NCBI GenBank assembly: GCA_020634115.1
Contig: JACKCH010000012.1
Location: 248,001 to 312,000, forward strand
Origin: Anaerolineaceae bacterium
Lineage (GTDB): Bacteria; Chloroflexota; Anaerolineae; Aggregatilineales; Phototrophicaceae
Length of the DNA stretch: 64,000 nucleotides
Reading direction: 5' to 3'
Shown piece after piece: positions 34,313 through 42,919 of the stretch. Positions within the stretch are counted from its first letter, which is position 1, and each line of letters begins with the position of its first letter. Made by a program: the position numbers and the translations under genes. The notes beneath the pieces were generated by a model that was not told where the DNA came from, did no database searches, and saw nothing but the letters and a program-made list of their open reading frames with translations.

Positions 34313-35320
34313 TTAACTACTCGGTATATACAGAAGGATGGCGGTGATATTATCTGCACCGCCGTTTGTGTTTGCCAGCGCGACTAACTTATCGCAGGCT
34401 TCCTGCGGGTTGTCATGCGCCAACACGATCCGCATCATATCTTTTTCATCTACGAGATTCCACAGGCCATCACTACACAACAACAGGCGCGAGTTAGGCG
34501 GTAGACGGCGGGTGAGTGCGTCAATTTCTAACGATTCGCTTTGCCCAAGCGCGCGATACAACACGTTACGTTGCGGGTGGTGGAGGGCCTCTTCCGGCTT
34601 AAGCTGATCGAGTTCGATAAGCCGCTGTACTAACGAATGATCGCGTGTGATCTGTTCGATTCCATCTTTCGTAATCAGATAAATCCGGCTGTCACCAACG
34701 TGGACAACATAGGCCAGATCGCCCACAATAGCGGTAGCCGTCAGCGTTGTTCCGCCATCCGGTATCTTAGCGATAATATCGGCATTCGCTTTTTGCACCG
34801 CACTCACCAGTGCTTCGGTAATCGGGATACGGTCAGCATCGTTTTCTCCGGTGAGCATCGGCAGGAAGACCGAGCTTGTGACCTGTGCCGCGACAATGTG
34901 GGCTGTCGCAGCGGAAGCTTTTTCTCCGTCGTGGTGGCCTCCCATGCCGTCGGCGACCATGAATAATCCAAAATCAGGGCGCTGGTCGGCATTCCGACTG
35001 GTTGAGAAAAAAGAAAACGCTGCATCCTGGTTATTGTTTCGCACCATGCCAACATCAGTAGACTGCCCAAAAGTGATGTGCATGTTGCTGGTGGAGATCA
35101 CAGTTTCCGGTGGTAGTGGTCGTGTCGCGCCATCCGGGTAGACAGTTTCGATCTGTGCCGTGTCCTCAGCCAGCTCTGCCGTATCGGTAGAGGGCAGGGG
35201 GGTAGTAGCCTCCGATACAACTGATGATTCAAGTGGTTTTGTTGGGTTGGTTACTGGCACTGGCGGATGTTCGTCAGTTTGAGTCTTTGACTGTGTGAAT
35301 AAGCGACGAAATAAGTCCAT
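34313..35320 (-). CDS. PP2C-type serine/threonine phosphatase
   Basis: This 335-residue protein has a low-complexity acidic N-terminus (about 1-80) and a PPM/PP2C catalytic domain. The metal-binding motifs are visible: NNNQDAA, VADGMGGH, HVGDSRIYL, RDHSLVQRL, CSDGLWNLV and GGADNITAILL. It is predicted to be cytosolic, as no membrane helix is seen. It should reverse phosphorylation by the neighbouring kinase. The ATG at 35320 has TTGGAG upstream. It lies 47 nt after the kinase gene and just before the DnaJ-VWA gene. Confidence 0.95.
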   Translation of the reverse strand: MDLFRRLFTQSKTQTDEHPPVPVTNPTKPLESSVVSEATTPLPSTDTAELAEDTAQIETVYPDGATRPLPPETVISTSNMHITFGQSTDVGMVRNNNQDAAFSFFSTSRNADQRPDFGLFMVADGMGGHHDGEKASAATAHIVAAQVTSSVFLPMLTGENDADRIPITEALVSAVQKANADIIAKIPDGGTTLTATAIVGDLAYVVHVGDSRIYLITKDGIEQITRDHSLVQRLIELDQLKPEEALHHPQRNVLYRALGQSESLEIDALTRRLPPNSRLLLCSDGLWNLVDEKDMMRIVLAHDNPQEACDKLVALANTNGGADNITAILLYIPSS

Positions 35321-35367
35321 ACTTTGTAGCTCCAATTTCGGCCCAGGAAAAGGCAAATTAATGATAC

Positions 35368-37290
35368 CTATCCAACGAGTGGCAGGGCATACAGGGTTCT
35401 ATCGAGAGACCCGATTAAAATAGTGTCCCCGACAATGCAGGCACTTGACGTGATTGCCCCGTTGGTCTTGAATTTCCATCGCTCTTTGCCGGTCTGGATA
35501 TCTACACAGTAGAAATATTCATCGATGCCGCCAAAGTATACAGCGCCATTATGTACCACAGGCGATGACAGGATGGCTTTCTCAGTTGAGAATTTCCATT
35601 TTTCCCGTGAGGTTTGGGCGCTGATTGCGTAAAGATAGCCGTCCGCCGAACCGAAGAACAATAACCCTTCGTTGACAACGGGTGACGAGATGATAGGGCC
35701 GTTCGTGCGGAAGCGCCAGGAACTATATCCGCTACTGGCGTCCAGGGCATACATATACCCGTCGGTTGACCCAATATAGCAGATACCTTCTATCGTATCT
35801 ACAAACGGCGAGGATGTCAGGCTGCGCCGCGCTCTGAAGCCCCATTTCCGGTTACCGGAGAGTTCCAGTGCGACCAGCTCCCCTGATTCTGACCCGACAA
35901 TTACGAGATCATTTGTCAGAAACGGACGACTGCGGACAGGATCGCCCATATCGTGCTTCCACAGGAAGCGTCCATTTAACACGTTGAGTGCGTGGACATG
36001 GCCGTCGTCGCTTCCAAAAAAGACTGCGTCTACTTCCGGCGCGATACGTGCCGTACTGCGAATTTTATCTTGGGTGGTATACGACCAACTGATGCGCCCA
36101 TTTCGATAATCCAAGGCGTAAAAGGTCTTATCTTCCGAGCCGAACATCACCAGTCGGTTCGACTCATCTACAATCGGGCTGGTGGCGATACCCCCATGAG
36201 TTGCGTATTTCCAAATGAACTCGCCGCTATCCAGGCTGATTCCGTACACATTGGTGTCATAAGATGCCACAAAAGCGATTTCTTTGAAAGCAGTCGCGCT
36301 TGCCCGGATTTCATCTTCGGTGGTGTACTTCCATTTAGTCTGGATCATGCCATCAGAATCCAGCCCATCAAAGAAGTTCGTGCCGTTATTAGTTTCGGCA
36401 ATCGCTCCGAATGTTAACTGAGGCTGGTAACGCAGTTTTTCCAGTTCAGCCTTCATTTCGTCTGCGCCAGAAAACCGCTTGTCAGGTTCTAATGAAAGGG
36501 CGCGTTCAATGATTTCCACAAGACGCTCAGGAACGTTGGGGTTCAACTCACGAATAGGGCGCTCATGAAAACTGAATGGTGGCTCTAAACGAGGGTCTTT
36601 GCGCGTTAGTACGTGGTGTAGTGTCGCGCCCAATCCGTAAATGTCACTTAGCGTTGTGACATTACCTTTGTATTGTTCGGGAGCGCAGTATCCTTCTGTG
36701 CCAATCATGGTGTGGCGGCGCACATCACTGTCAAACACTTTAGCGATGCCAAAGTCAATCAATCGGACTTTGCCGAACTTATCAATCATGATATTGGACG
36801 GCTTCAGGTCTCGGAAGATAATCGGCTTTGACTGTGAGGCATGGAGATAATTAAGCACATCACATAACTCAATTGCCCAATCAATTACCTTGTCAACGGG
36901 CAGTTCCCTGGTTTTGTTAATCAGTTCTTCCAGGTCGGAACCTACAATCAACTCCATGACCAGATAAAAACGCTCGTTTTGATCGAAGAAATCGAAAATT
37001 TTAGGGATGGCCGGGTGATCGAGTGTTGCTAGAATGTTGGCTTCCCGCTGGAACAACTTTAGGGTTGAGCTATGAATTGCAGGGTCCGTTGCTGGGTTGA
37101 GCATTTCTTTGATCGCGACCAGCTTATGTACATCGGGGAAATTCAGGTCGCGTGCCTGGTATACCGCACCCATACCGCCCTGGCCGAGGATGCCTAATAT
37201 CTTATAGCGCCGGTGTACGACGGTATTGGCTTGAAGCGAATTATCACTTGGATTATCGCCGCCACCGGCAAATTTTTGTGTCTCAGGCAT
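35368..37290 (-). CDS. Serine/threonine protein kinase with C-terminal PQQ-type beta-propeller
   Basis: This 640-residue protein has a Hanks-type kinase domain (about residues 28-290): glycine loop GQGGMGAVY, Lys61 in AIKEM, catalytic FRDLKPSN (Asp161), DFGIAK (Asp179) and GTEGYCAPEQY. The HRD His is Phe. A short linker then leads to eight PQQ-like repeats of about 40 residues, each opening with W(K/R/S/G) and ending with a GS.DG.(L/M/V).A(L/I) turn. No membrane helix separates the two parts, so the propeller should be cytosolic. AAGGGATTTAAT precedes the ATG at 37290. It heads the kinase-PP2C-DnaJ/VWA-FHA operon. Confidence 0.93.
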   Translation of the reverse strand: MPETQKFAGGGDNPSDNSLQANTVVHRRYKILGILGQGGMGAVYQARDLNFPDVHKLVAIKEMLNPATDPAIHSSTLKLFQREANILATLDHPAIPKIFDFFDQNERFYLVMELIVGSDLEELINKTRELPVDKVIDWAIELCDVLNYLHASQSKPIIFRDLKPSNIMIDKFGKVRLIDFGIAKVFDSDVRRHTMIGTEGYCAPEQYKGNVTTLSDIYGLGATLHHVLTRKDPRLEPPFSFHERPIRELNPNVPERLVEIIERALSLEPDKRFSGADEMKAELEKLRYQPQLTFGAIAETNNGTNFFDGLDSDGMIQTKWKYTTEDEIRASATAFKEIAFVASYDTNVYGISLDSGEFIWKYATHGGIATSPIVDESNRLVMFGSEDKTFYALDYRNGRISWSYTTQDKIRSTARIAPEVDAVFFGSDDGHVHALNVLNGRFLWKHDMGDPVRSRPFLTNDLVIVGSESGELVALELSGNRKWGFRARRSLTSSPFVDTIEGICYIGSTDGYMYALDASSGYSSWRFRTNGPIISSPVVNEGLLFFGSADGYLYAISAQTSREKWKFSTEKAILSSPVVHNGAVYFGGIDEYFYCVDIQTGKERWKFKTNGAITSSACIVGDTILIGSLDRTLYALPLVG

Positions 37291-37363
37291 ATTAAATCCC
37301 TTGCTCAACTCAGAAAACTGCGAGATTGTATTTAGGATGAATAATGATAAGGGTTCTTGAATT

Positions 37364-37392
37364 ATTATATTGAACCTGTAACAATACCGCAA
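37364..37392 (-). promoter_or_regulatory. Promoter for the kinase/phosphatase operon
   Basis: TTGCGG (37387-37392), a 17-nt spacer, then a perfect TATAAT (37364-37369) on the minus strand, 74 nt upstream of the kinase start. No promoter of similar quality is seen inside the operon. Confidence 0.65.
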
Positions 37393-37424
37393 TTCTATCA
37401 TAGGCGAATTCATTTGATTTTATC

Positions 37425-38597
37425 ATGACTTTTATACAAGGGTTTCAATCTTTATACCTTCATGTTCCGTTTTGCCGGACAAAGTGTACCTACTGCGCTT
37501 TTAACGCCTATGCCAATATGGATGGGTTGGTGCAAGATTTTGTGAAGGCCTTAATCCGTGAAGTGGAAATTGTGGGTCATTCCCGCCCCGGTCAGTATCT
37601 CCATACCATCTATTTTGGCGGCGGAACTCCCAGTATGCTCACACCGGAGCAGTTTGATCAGATTCTGAACACCATTCATGCTGTGTTCATCGTGCGATCT
37701 AACGCCGAAATTTCGCTGGAAGCCAATCCAAACGACTTGGATGCGCCTTATCTGACCGCTTTGCATCGACTCGGCTTTAATCGGCTGAGTATTGGGGTGC
37801 AGTCTGCCCACGAAAATGAGTTGCGGCTCTTTGCGCGTCGTCATGATAACGATGCTGTGGCACGGGCGGTTTCGGCGGCTCGCAAGGCCGGGTTTGCTAA
37901 TATCAACCTGGATTTGATCTACGGATTCCCGCACCAGACGATGGAAAGTTGGCGCGCCAGTCTGGAGCAGATGGCGGCGTTGCAACCAGAGCATGTGTCG
38001 CTCTATGCATTGGGAGTAGAAGAAGGAACGCCGCTCGCAAGATGGATTTCGCGGGGTGAACTCCCTGAGCCGGACGATGATCTGGCGGCTGATATGTATG
38101 ATGCCGCTACTGATATGCTGGGTGGGTTTGGTTTTGAGCAATACGAGATCAGCAATTGGGCGAAGCCAGGATTTGAGTGCCAGCATAACCTGCAATATTG
38201 GCGTAATCTGCCCTATCCGGGCGTGGGGCCGGGGGCGCATGGTTGGGCTGGCGGGGTGCGTTATTCTACCATCCTCGCGCCGCAGAAATATATCATCGCC
38301 ATGCAAAATTCATCGGGAGATTATGTATATCCCCGCACCCCGGCGACTTTTGAAGCCAACGACGTGGGAAAATCTGACGAAATCGTAGATACGCTTCTGA
38401 TGGGGTTGCGCCTCACCAGAGAAGGTATTCAACGGGCGGTGTTTCAGGAACGCTTCGATGAAGATGTGATGGTACGCTATGGCGACCTCATAAATGACTT
38501 CAGCGAACGTGGGTTGCTGCAAATTGACGAGAAAGCAGTACGCCTGACAGCGAAAGGCCGGTTACTCAGCAACATTATTTTTCGGGAACTGGTCTGA
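37425..38597 (+). CDS. hemW: HemW-type radical SAM protein (heme chaperone)
   Basis: This 390-residue protein is of the HemN/HemW family. It has the radical SAM cluster motif CRTKCTYC (Cys17, Cys21, Cys24) followed by AFN rather than the extra Cys of true HemN, then GGGTPS, SLEANP and LIYGFPHQT. These features point to HemW, a heme-binding chaperone, rather than coproporphyrinogen oxidase. No Shine-Dalgarno is visible before the ATG at 37425. It is divergent from the kinase gene, and its stop lies inside the stem of the downstream terminator. Confidence 0.9.
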   Translation: MTFIQGFQSLYLHVPFCRTKCTYCAFNAYANMDGLVQDFVKALIREVEIVGHSRPGQYLHTIYFGGGTPSMLTPEQFDQILNTIHAVFIVRSNAEISLEANPNDLDAPYLTALHRLGFNRLSIGVQSAHENELRLFARRHDNDAVARAVSAARKAGFANINLDLIYGFPHQTMESWRASLEQMAALQPEHVSLYALGVEEGTPLARWISRGELPEPDDDLAADMYDAATDMLGGFGFEQYEISNWAKPGFECQHNLQYWRNLPYPGVGPGAHGWAGGVRYSTILAPQKYIIAMQNSSGDYVYPRTPATFEANDVGKSDEIVDTLLMGLRLTREGIQRAVFQERFDEDVMVRYGDLINDFSERGLLQIDEKAVRLTAKGRLLSNIIFRELV

Positions 38598-38624
38598 AAT
38601 TGATTTCCAGACCAGTTTCTTTTA
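38588..38624 (+). terminator. Terminator after hemW
   Basis: ACTGGTCTG pairs perfectly with CAGACCAGT (9 bp) and is followed by TTCTTTTAG. The stem includes the hemW stop codon. Confidence 0.75.
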
Positions 38625-39638
38625 GCGGTCACGATGGAATAATGTCCGGGTCAACTGCATGAGCCAATCTGCGGCTTCTCCCTGGGGATCAGCAGTATGG
38701 ATAGCCCGCAGCGCGGCCTCATAATATTGCTCCTCATACGATTCCGTATAAGTTCGCGCTTCCACCGCTTCTAATGCCGCTAGCGCCTCGGTGACATCCG
38801 CATCTCCCAATGTCTCGCGGGCATAAATTTCTGTTAGAGCCTCACTTTTGGCGAGGGCGTAGATCACTGGCAATGACTTCTTGCGTGACAGAATATCGGT
38901 TGCGGCTGATTTACCGGTGACTGCCGGGTCGCCCCAGATGCCCAGAATATCGTCCCGAATCTGGAAAGCAATTCCCAGGTTCAGCCCGAAATCTGCATAA
39001 GCCTGAATAGTCGACTGGTTGTCGGTAGTGACGAGTGCGCCGATACGGGAACAGGCTGAAACCAGAGCCGCAGATTTCCCGGCGATCATCGAGAGATATT
39101 CGTCTACGCTAACGGAGTCCTGATGCTCGAAGCGCATGTCCAGATGCTGGCCGCGTGTGAGTTCAATCGTGGTCTGGTTGAACACGTCCCAGATTTCTAG
39201 GATGCGTTCCGCCTGTAGCCCGCTTTGCGCGAGTTTTTGCAGCGCGTGGAAAGATATGGTGAACAGTGCATCACCCGCATTGATCGCGTTGGCCTCTCCC
39301 CATAGTTTCCAGACGGTGGGCCGTCCGTGCCGGGTGGGGCTGTCATCTTCAATATCATCATGAATCAGCGAGAAGTTGTGCAGCAGTTCGACTGCGGCGG
39401 CGGCGGGCAGTGCCTGTCGCCAGTTTCCCCCTGATGCTTCGGTACACAACAGCAGGAGCAGCGGGCGTATGCGCTTGCCGGTTGGCTTGTTGTATGGGTT
39501 GCCGTGTTCATTGACCCAGCCCATTGCATATCGGATCATGACGGCGAAATCATCGGGTAACTTGGGGTGCGAATCCACCATTTCTCGCAGAGTTGCGTCC
39601 AGGTCGGAAAAATAACGGGCGATCAGTTGCGGCAGCAA
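38622..39638 (-). CDS. Polyprenyl diphosphate synthase (trans-isoprenyl transferase)
   Basis: This 338-residue enzyme chain-elongates allylic diphosphates with isopentenyl diphosphate. It has GKRIRPLL, the first aspartate-rich motif LIHDDIEDDS (about residues 92-100), GQHLDM, KSAALVSACSRIGA, and the second aspartate-rich motif QIRDDILGIWGD. Chain length cannot be read with certainty. The start is TTG at 39638, 9 nt after fni, with AGGTATC before it. Pairing with type 2 IPP isomerase makes a small isoprenoid unit. Confidence 0.92.
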   Translation of the reverse strand: MLPQLIARYFSDLDATLREMVDSHPKLPDDFAVMIRYAMGWVNEHGNPYNKPTGKRIRPLLLLLCTEASGGNWRQALPAAAAVELLHNFSLIHDDIEDDSPTRHGRPTVWKLWGEANAINAGDALFTISFHALQKLAQSGLQAERILEIWDVFNQTTIELTRGQHLDMRFEHQDSVSVDEYLSMIAGKSAALVSACSRIGALVTTDNQSTIQAYADFGLNLGIAFQIRDDILGIWGDPAVTGKSAATDILSRKKSLPVIYALAKSEALTEIYARETLGDADVTEALAALEAVEARTYTESYEEQYYEAALRAIHTADPQGEAADWLMQLTRTLFHRDR

Positions 39639-39647
39639 AAGAGATAC

Positions 39648-40685
39648 CTACACTTTCTGGAGAGTGGCTTGTTGAAGTTGTGAAATGGTGGCGTGTCCGC
39701 TGCACAACATCGCGACACGGAGTTGGGCACTGAGTTGGCGAATGAGTTCATCTACCGCTTCTACGGACTGATCCGCCGCTTTGAGAAATGCGCCGGCCAG
39801 CCCACCCATCGTGGCACCCAGGGCGATACTCTTAGCGATGTCCAGCCCGTTGCGCAATCCGCCACTGGCGATAATCGGCAAATGCGGAGCGGCTTGAGAA
39901 GCATTACAGATGGCCTCGGCAGTGGGAATACCCCAATCGGCGAAACAGGCCGCGATCTGTGCGTGGTATTCGGTTGGCGCGCGGTGATACTCGACTTCGC
40001 TCCATGATGTCCCGCCAGCTCCGGCTACATCAATGGCCTGGACTCCAGCGCTGACGAGATCACGGACGTTTTGCTCCGAAAATCCCCAACCGACTTCCTT
40101 GGCGATGACCGGCACGGGCAGGGCTTTTGCGACGGATTCGACTTTGCTTAACAAACCGCTGAAATCGGTGTCACCTTCCGGTTGCACCGCTTCCTGTAAG
40201 ACGTTAAAGTGCAGAATCAACGCATCGGCCTCAATCATATCGACCGCGCGTTGGCATTCAACCACGCCATAACGATAATTTAATTGCACCGCGCCGATGT
40301 TGGCGAACAGCAAGATATCTGGCGCGACATTGCGTACCTGATAGCTGAACGCGAGTTCCGGGTTTTCAATCGCGGCGCGTTGCGAGCCTAAGCCCATTGC
40401 AATCTGGTGTGCCTGTGCCGCCTCTGCCAGATGTTGGTTAATGCGGTAGGCCATGTCTGTGCCACCAGTCATAGAAGAAATCAGGATCGGCACAGCGAGG
40501 CGTTTACCAAACAAGGTGACTGAGGTATTGATATCCTTGAGGTTGATTTCCGGTAATGCCTGGTGTATAAAACGGTACTTTTCCAGGCCTGTTGTCAGCC
40601 GAGGGAACTGGACGTTTTTCTCTAAATTGATGCGGATATGATCAATCTTGCGGTTTTCGGTGGTCGTATCCGTGACTTTATCCAT
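39648..40685 (-). CDS. fni: Type 2 isopentenyl-diphosphate delta-isomerase
   Basis: This 345-residue FMN enzyme interconverts isopentenyl and dimethylallyl diphosphate. Family motifs seen are RKIDHIRI near the start, ILISSMTGGT, AMGLGSQRAAIE, LHFNVLQEAVQPEGD with the catalytic Gln, KEVGWGFS, DVAGAGGTSW and IASGGLRNGLD. The protein is full length. AAGGAAC lies upstream of the ATG, and a strong promoter embedded in an inverted repeat precedes it. It is followed closely by the polyprenyl synthase gene. Confidence 0.95.
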   Translation of the reverse strand: MDKVTDTTTENRKIDHIRINLEKNVQFPRLTTGLEKYRFIHQALPEINLKDINTSVTLFGKRLAVPILISSMTGGTDMAYRINQHLAEAAQAHQIAMGLGSQRAAIENPELAFSYQVRNVAPDILLFANIGAVQLNYRYGVVECQRAVDMIEADALILHFNVLQEAVQPEGDTDFSGLLSKVESVAKALPVPVIAKEVGWGFSEQNVRDLVSAGVQAIDVAGAGGTSWSEVEYHRAPTEYHAQIAACFADWGIPTAEAICNASQAAPHLPIIASGGLRNGLDIAKSIALGATMGGLAGAFLKAADQSVEAVDELIRQLSAQLRVAMLCSGHATISQLQQATLQKV

Positions 40686-40713
40686 TATGCGGTGTTCCTT
40701 ATTTGGGCGAGGC

Positions 40714-40745
40714 TAATCTTACCCGATGAGTTAAGATTATGTCAA
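40714..40745 (-). promoter_or_regulatory. fni promoter overlapped by an inverted repeat
   Basis: TTGACA (40740-40745), an 18-nt spacer, then TAAGAT (40716-40721) on the minus strand. An 8-bp inverted repeat (TAATCTTA at 40714-40721, TAAGATTA at 40732-40739) covers the -10 box and most of the spacer, as an operator would. Confidence 0.6.
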
Positions 40746-40775
40746 TGATATAGGACTGGCGGAGCGCATGATTAT

Positions 40776-40784
40776 TGTTATAAT
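40776..40784 (+). promoter_or_regulatory. Extended -10 promoter for the acyl carrier protein
   Basis: TGTTATAAT gives an extended -10 (TGnTATAAT) about 54 nt before the ATG at 40838. A second TATAAT at 40808-40813 has no TG or -35. No good -35 was found for either. Confidence 0.4.
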
Positions 40785-40837
40785 CGGCCTTTGTTAGAAG
40801 CGAAACGTATAATGCCCCACAATATGGGAGGAACCAA

Positions 40838-41080
40838 ATGTCATCAACTGAAGATCGTGTGAAAGAAATTGTCATTGAGCTATTGGGCGTGGACGAAGAT
40901 CGTGTTGTGCCTTCGGCCCGTTTCCGCGAAGACCTCGAAGCCGATTCGCTTGATCTTGTTGAACTGATTATGCAGTTTGAAGAATCATTTGGCGGCGAGA
41001 TCACGGATGAAGACGCGCAGCAAATCACAACTGTAGGTGAGGCCGTTGCCTACATCAACGAGCGGATGCTTGGTAACTGA
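40838..41080 (+). CDS. acpP: Acyl carrier protein
   Basis: This 80-residue acidic protein has the phosphopantetheine attachment site DSLDLVE with Ser37, preceded by FREDLEA, the standard helix II region. It carries growing acyl chains in fatty-acid synthesis. GGGAGGA lies 7 nt before the ATG. It stands alone, divergent from fni, with no fab genes next to it. A strong terminator follows. Confidence 0.95.
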   Translation: MSSTEDRVKEIVIELLGVDEDRVVPSARFREDLEADSLDLVELIMQFEESFGGEITDEDAQQITTVGEAVAYINERMLGN

Positions 41081-41097
41081 TTTCTGGGAAAGTTAAT

Positions 41098-41139
41098 AAA
41101 GGGGTACGGCGCTGGGGTGGAGAGCGCCTACCCCTTTTT
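41098..41139. terminator. Strong bidirectional terminator
   Basis: A 15-bp stem with one bulge (AAAGGGGTA-GGCGCT with AGCGCC-TACCCCTTT) is followed by TTTTTA. It lies between convergent acpP and the membrane-protein gene. Confidence 0.85.
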
Positions 41140-41769
41140 ATGGTTTATCCGCTGTAGCAGTATCCCCACTATCCCGATACACACGCCGACATTCGCCAGT
41201 ACGAAAATCACAACCCCTGCTCCAAGGTGAAATCGGATGTTCAGTTCCTGGAACAGTATATAGCTTTGGCTGAATCCCGCGATACTGGTCAGGACGGCCA
41301 TTCCGGTTAGCAGGGCGGTCAGGGGGAGTCGCCAGCGGTCTGTGAAGCGGCTCAAGCCAATACCCCCGCCGATGAGCGTGACGAGCGCCAGGCTGAACTG
41401 CTGCTGATAATTGGGATCATCTCGGTAGATGGTGAAAAACTCAAATGGAGGTAGCAGGGCGATTGTGAATAGCAATATGCCAAGCCCGCGCACCCTGCGG
41501 GGAATGTGGAGGGGCGCTACTGCGAAGATCAACGCCAGACACGCCAGCGAGAAGCGCAGCAAAAAGCTGGGTAACAGCGGCGGCTGCCCATAACGTGCCG
41601 CTGGATGCAGACTAACCCATTCCGCCAGGTCATACGCGCCGGGGCTGAGGCTGCCACCTGATCCGATTAACCAGGGTAGGGCATACGCCAATAGTGCAGC
41701 AAACAGCAATAACCATCCCAACGGGGTGTACTTTGAGGAGATAGGGTTAACTGGCGGCGATGAGTTCAT
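41128..41769 (-). CDS. Membrane protein of unknown function
   Basis: I do not recognise this 213-residue protein. It has five or six hydrophobic helices, a loop rich in Ser/Pro after the first helix and a short basic C-terminus (QRINHKKG). The ATG at 41769 overlaps the BchI-like gene by 23 nt, so expression is probably coupled; a longer reading to 41934 would run far into that gene and has no support. The 3' end extends into the shared terminator stem. Confidence 0.65.
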   Translation of the reverse strand: MNSSPPVNPISSKYTPLGWLLLFAALLAYALPWLIGSGGSLSPGAYDLAEWVSLHPAARYGQPPLLPSFLLRFSLACLALIFAVAPLHIPRRVRGLGILLFTIALLPPFEFFTIYRDDPNYQQQFSLALVTLIGGGIGLSRFTDRWRLPLTALLTGMAVLTSIAGFSQSYILFQELNIRFHLGAGVVIFVLANVGVCIGIVGILLQRINHKKG

Positions 41770-42919
41770 CAATACGTGTCCGAATCTGTTCATCTTCCTC
41801 GTGCTGGTTTTCAAAGAAATGAACCATAAATTCGCTACGGCGTTGGCGCAAAGCCATTGGCGCAACCGCCCGAATATCATTGACACCGGCCACATCCCGG
41901 CCATCAGCGGCAGCATGAGCGCGGGCTGCCTCAAACATGGTGTAGTCTGCCCGGTGGGAGTCGATGTCTAAGTCATGAATCAAGGTCAGGCCAATTTCGA
42001 GCGCCTCTGGTGCTAGGGTGGTTTCTTTTAGGAGTTCCCGCGCCAGGATAACTTCCTCACGCGCCTCGGCAGTGGCTGCTTCCCATTCCCGGATAAAACG
42101 GGAGGGTGTGAAGCGATACGCCATGCTGCGCTCATACACCTGCAATCGCTCGTTCCTGGTCATCAGGCCACGCACGTTCACCCGCAGCCCAAAACGATCC
42201 ATGATTTGGGGGCGTAACCGGCCTTCTTCCGGGTTCATCGAACCGATCAGGACGAAGCGTGAGCGGTACGTGCCGGACATGGCTCCACGCCGCACGGTGT
42301 ATGCCCCCTGCGCGGCAGCATCCAGAATCGCATCCACGATATCATCTGCCAGCAGATTCACTTCGTCAACATACAGCAGATTGTTATCCGCCCGTGCCAG
42401 AATCCCGCGTTCCAATTGGATACGCTGCTTCTGGACGGCGACGCGCTCATTAATCCCACCGACCACATCTTCCAACCGGGCATTCAATGGCAGTTCCACC
42501 AGTTTGACTGGTTCAAAATGGGAGATGCGCTCTCCCTGCTGATACTTTTCATAGCAGTCAGGGTAGAGGAACTGAGCCTGGTCACTGACCAGGTCTTCCG
42601 GCAGTACACCTTCCTCACAGTCGCTGACCTCTACGTCTGGCAGGATGCCGGATAAACTGCGCACTGCCGTCGTCTTGCCGGTCCCACGCGGTCCGATGAG
42701 CAGCACACCGCCAATCACTGGATTGATGACCGAGAGCATCAGCGCGATTCGCATCTCCAACTGCCCGACAATTGCCAGGAAAGGGTAGGGGCGATGGTCG
42801 GCCAACCCCAGGTCGGGTGCTTCCTGTGCCAGTACCGCCCGCGCCCCGGATTGGCTGAGGATCCGCAGCAGCGTGGATTGTTCGGAACCGCCACCCAGAT
42901 CGGGAAGTAAATGGCTCAT
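41747..42919 (-). CDS. BchI/ChlI-like AAA+ ATPase (magnesium chelatase subunit I family)
   Basis: This 390-residue protein matches the BchI/ChlI family: PFLAIVGQ near the start, Walker A LLIGPRGTGKTTAVRSL, LPLNARLEDVVGG, Walker B LLYVDEVNLL, the FVLIGSMNPEEGRLRPQIMDRFGL stretch and the helical C-terminus with HRADYTMFEAARA. In phototrophs it powers Mg insertion into protoporphyrin with BchD and BchH, but neither is here. Lone copies occur in non-phototrophs, often with VWA proteins. It overlaps the thioesterase stop (TGATG) with AGGAG upstream. Confidence 0.88.
   Translation of the reverse strand: MSHLLPDLGGGSEQSTLLRILSQSGARAVLAQEAPDLGLADHRPYPFLAIVGQLEMRIALMLSVINPVIGGVLLIGPRGTGKTTAVRSLSGILPDVEVSDCEEGVLPEDLVSDQAQFLYPDCYEKYQQGERISHFEPVKLVELPLNARLEDVVGGINERVAVQKQRIQLERGILARADNNLLYVDEVNLLADDIVDAILDAAAQGAYTVRRGAMSGTYRSRFVLIGSMNPEEGRLRPQIMDRFGLRVNVRGLMTRNERLQVYERSMAYRFTPSRFIREWEAATAEAREEVILARELLKETTLAPEALEIGLTLIHDLDIDSHRADYTMFEAARAHAAADGRDVAGVNDIRAVAPMALRQRRSEFMVHFFENQHEEDEQIRTRIDELIAAS

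Noticed and set aside
41769..41934. N-terminal extension of the membrane protein into the BchI-like gene
   Set aside because: It would overlap more than 180 nt of a conserved gene and adds Met/Trp-rich sequence with no family support.
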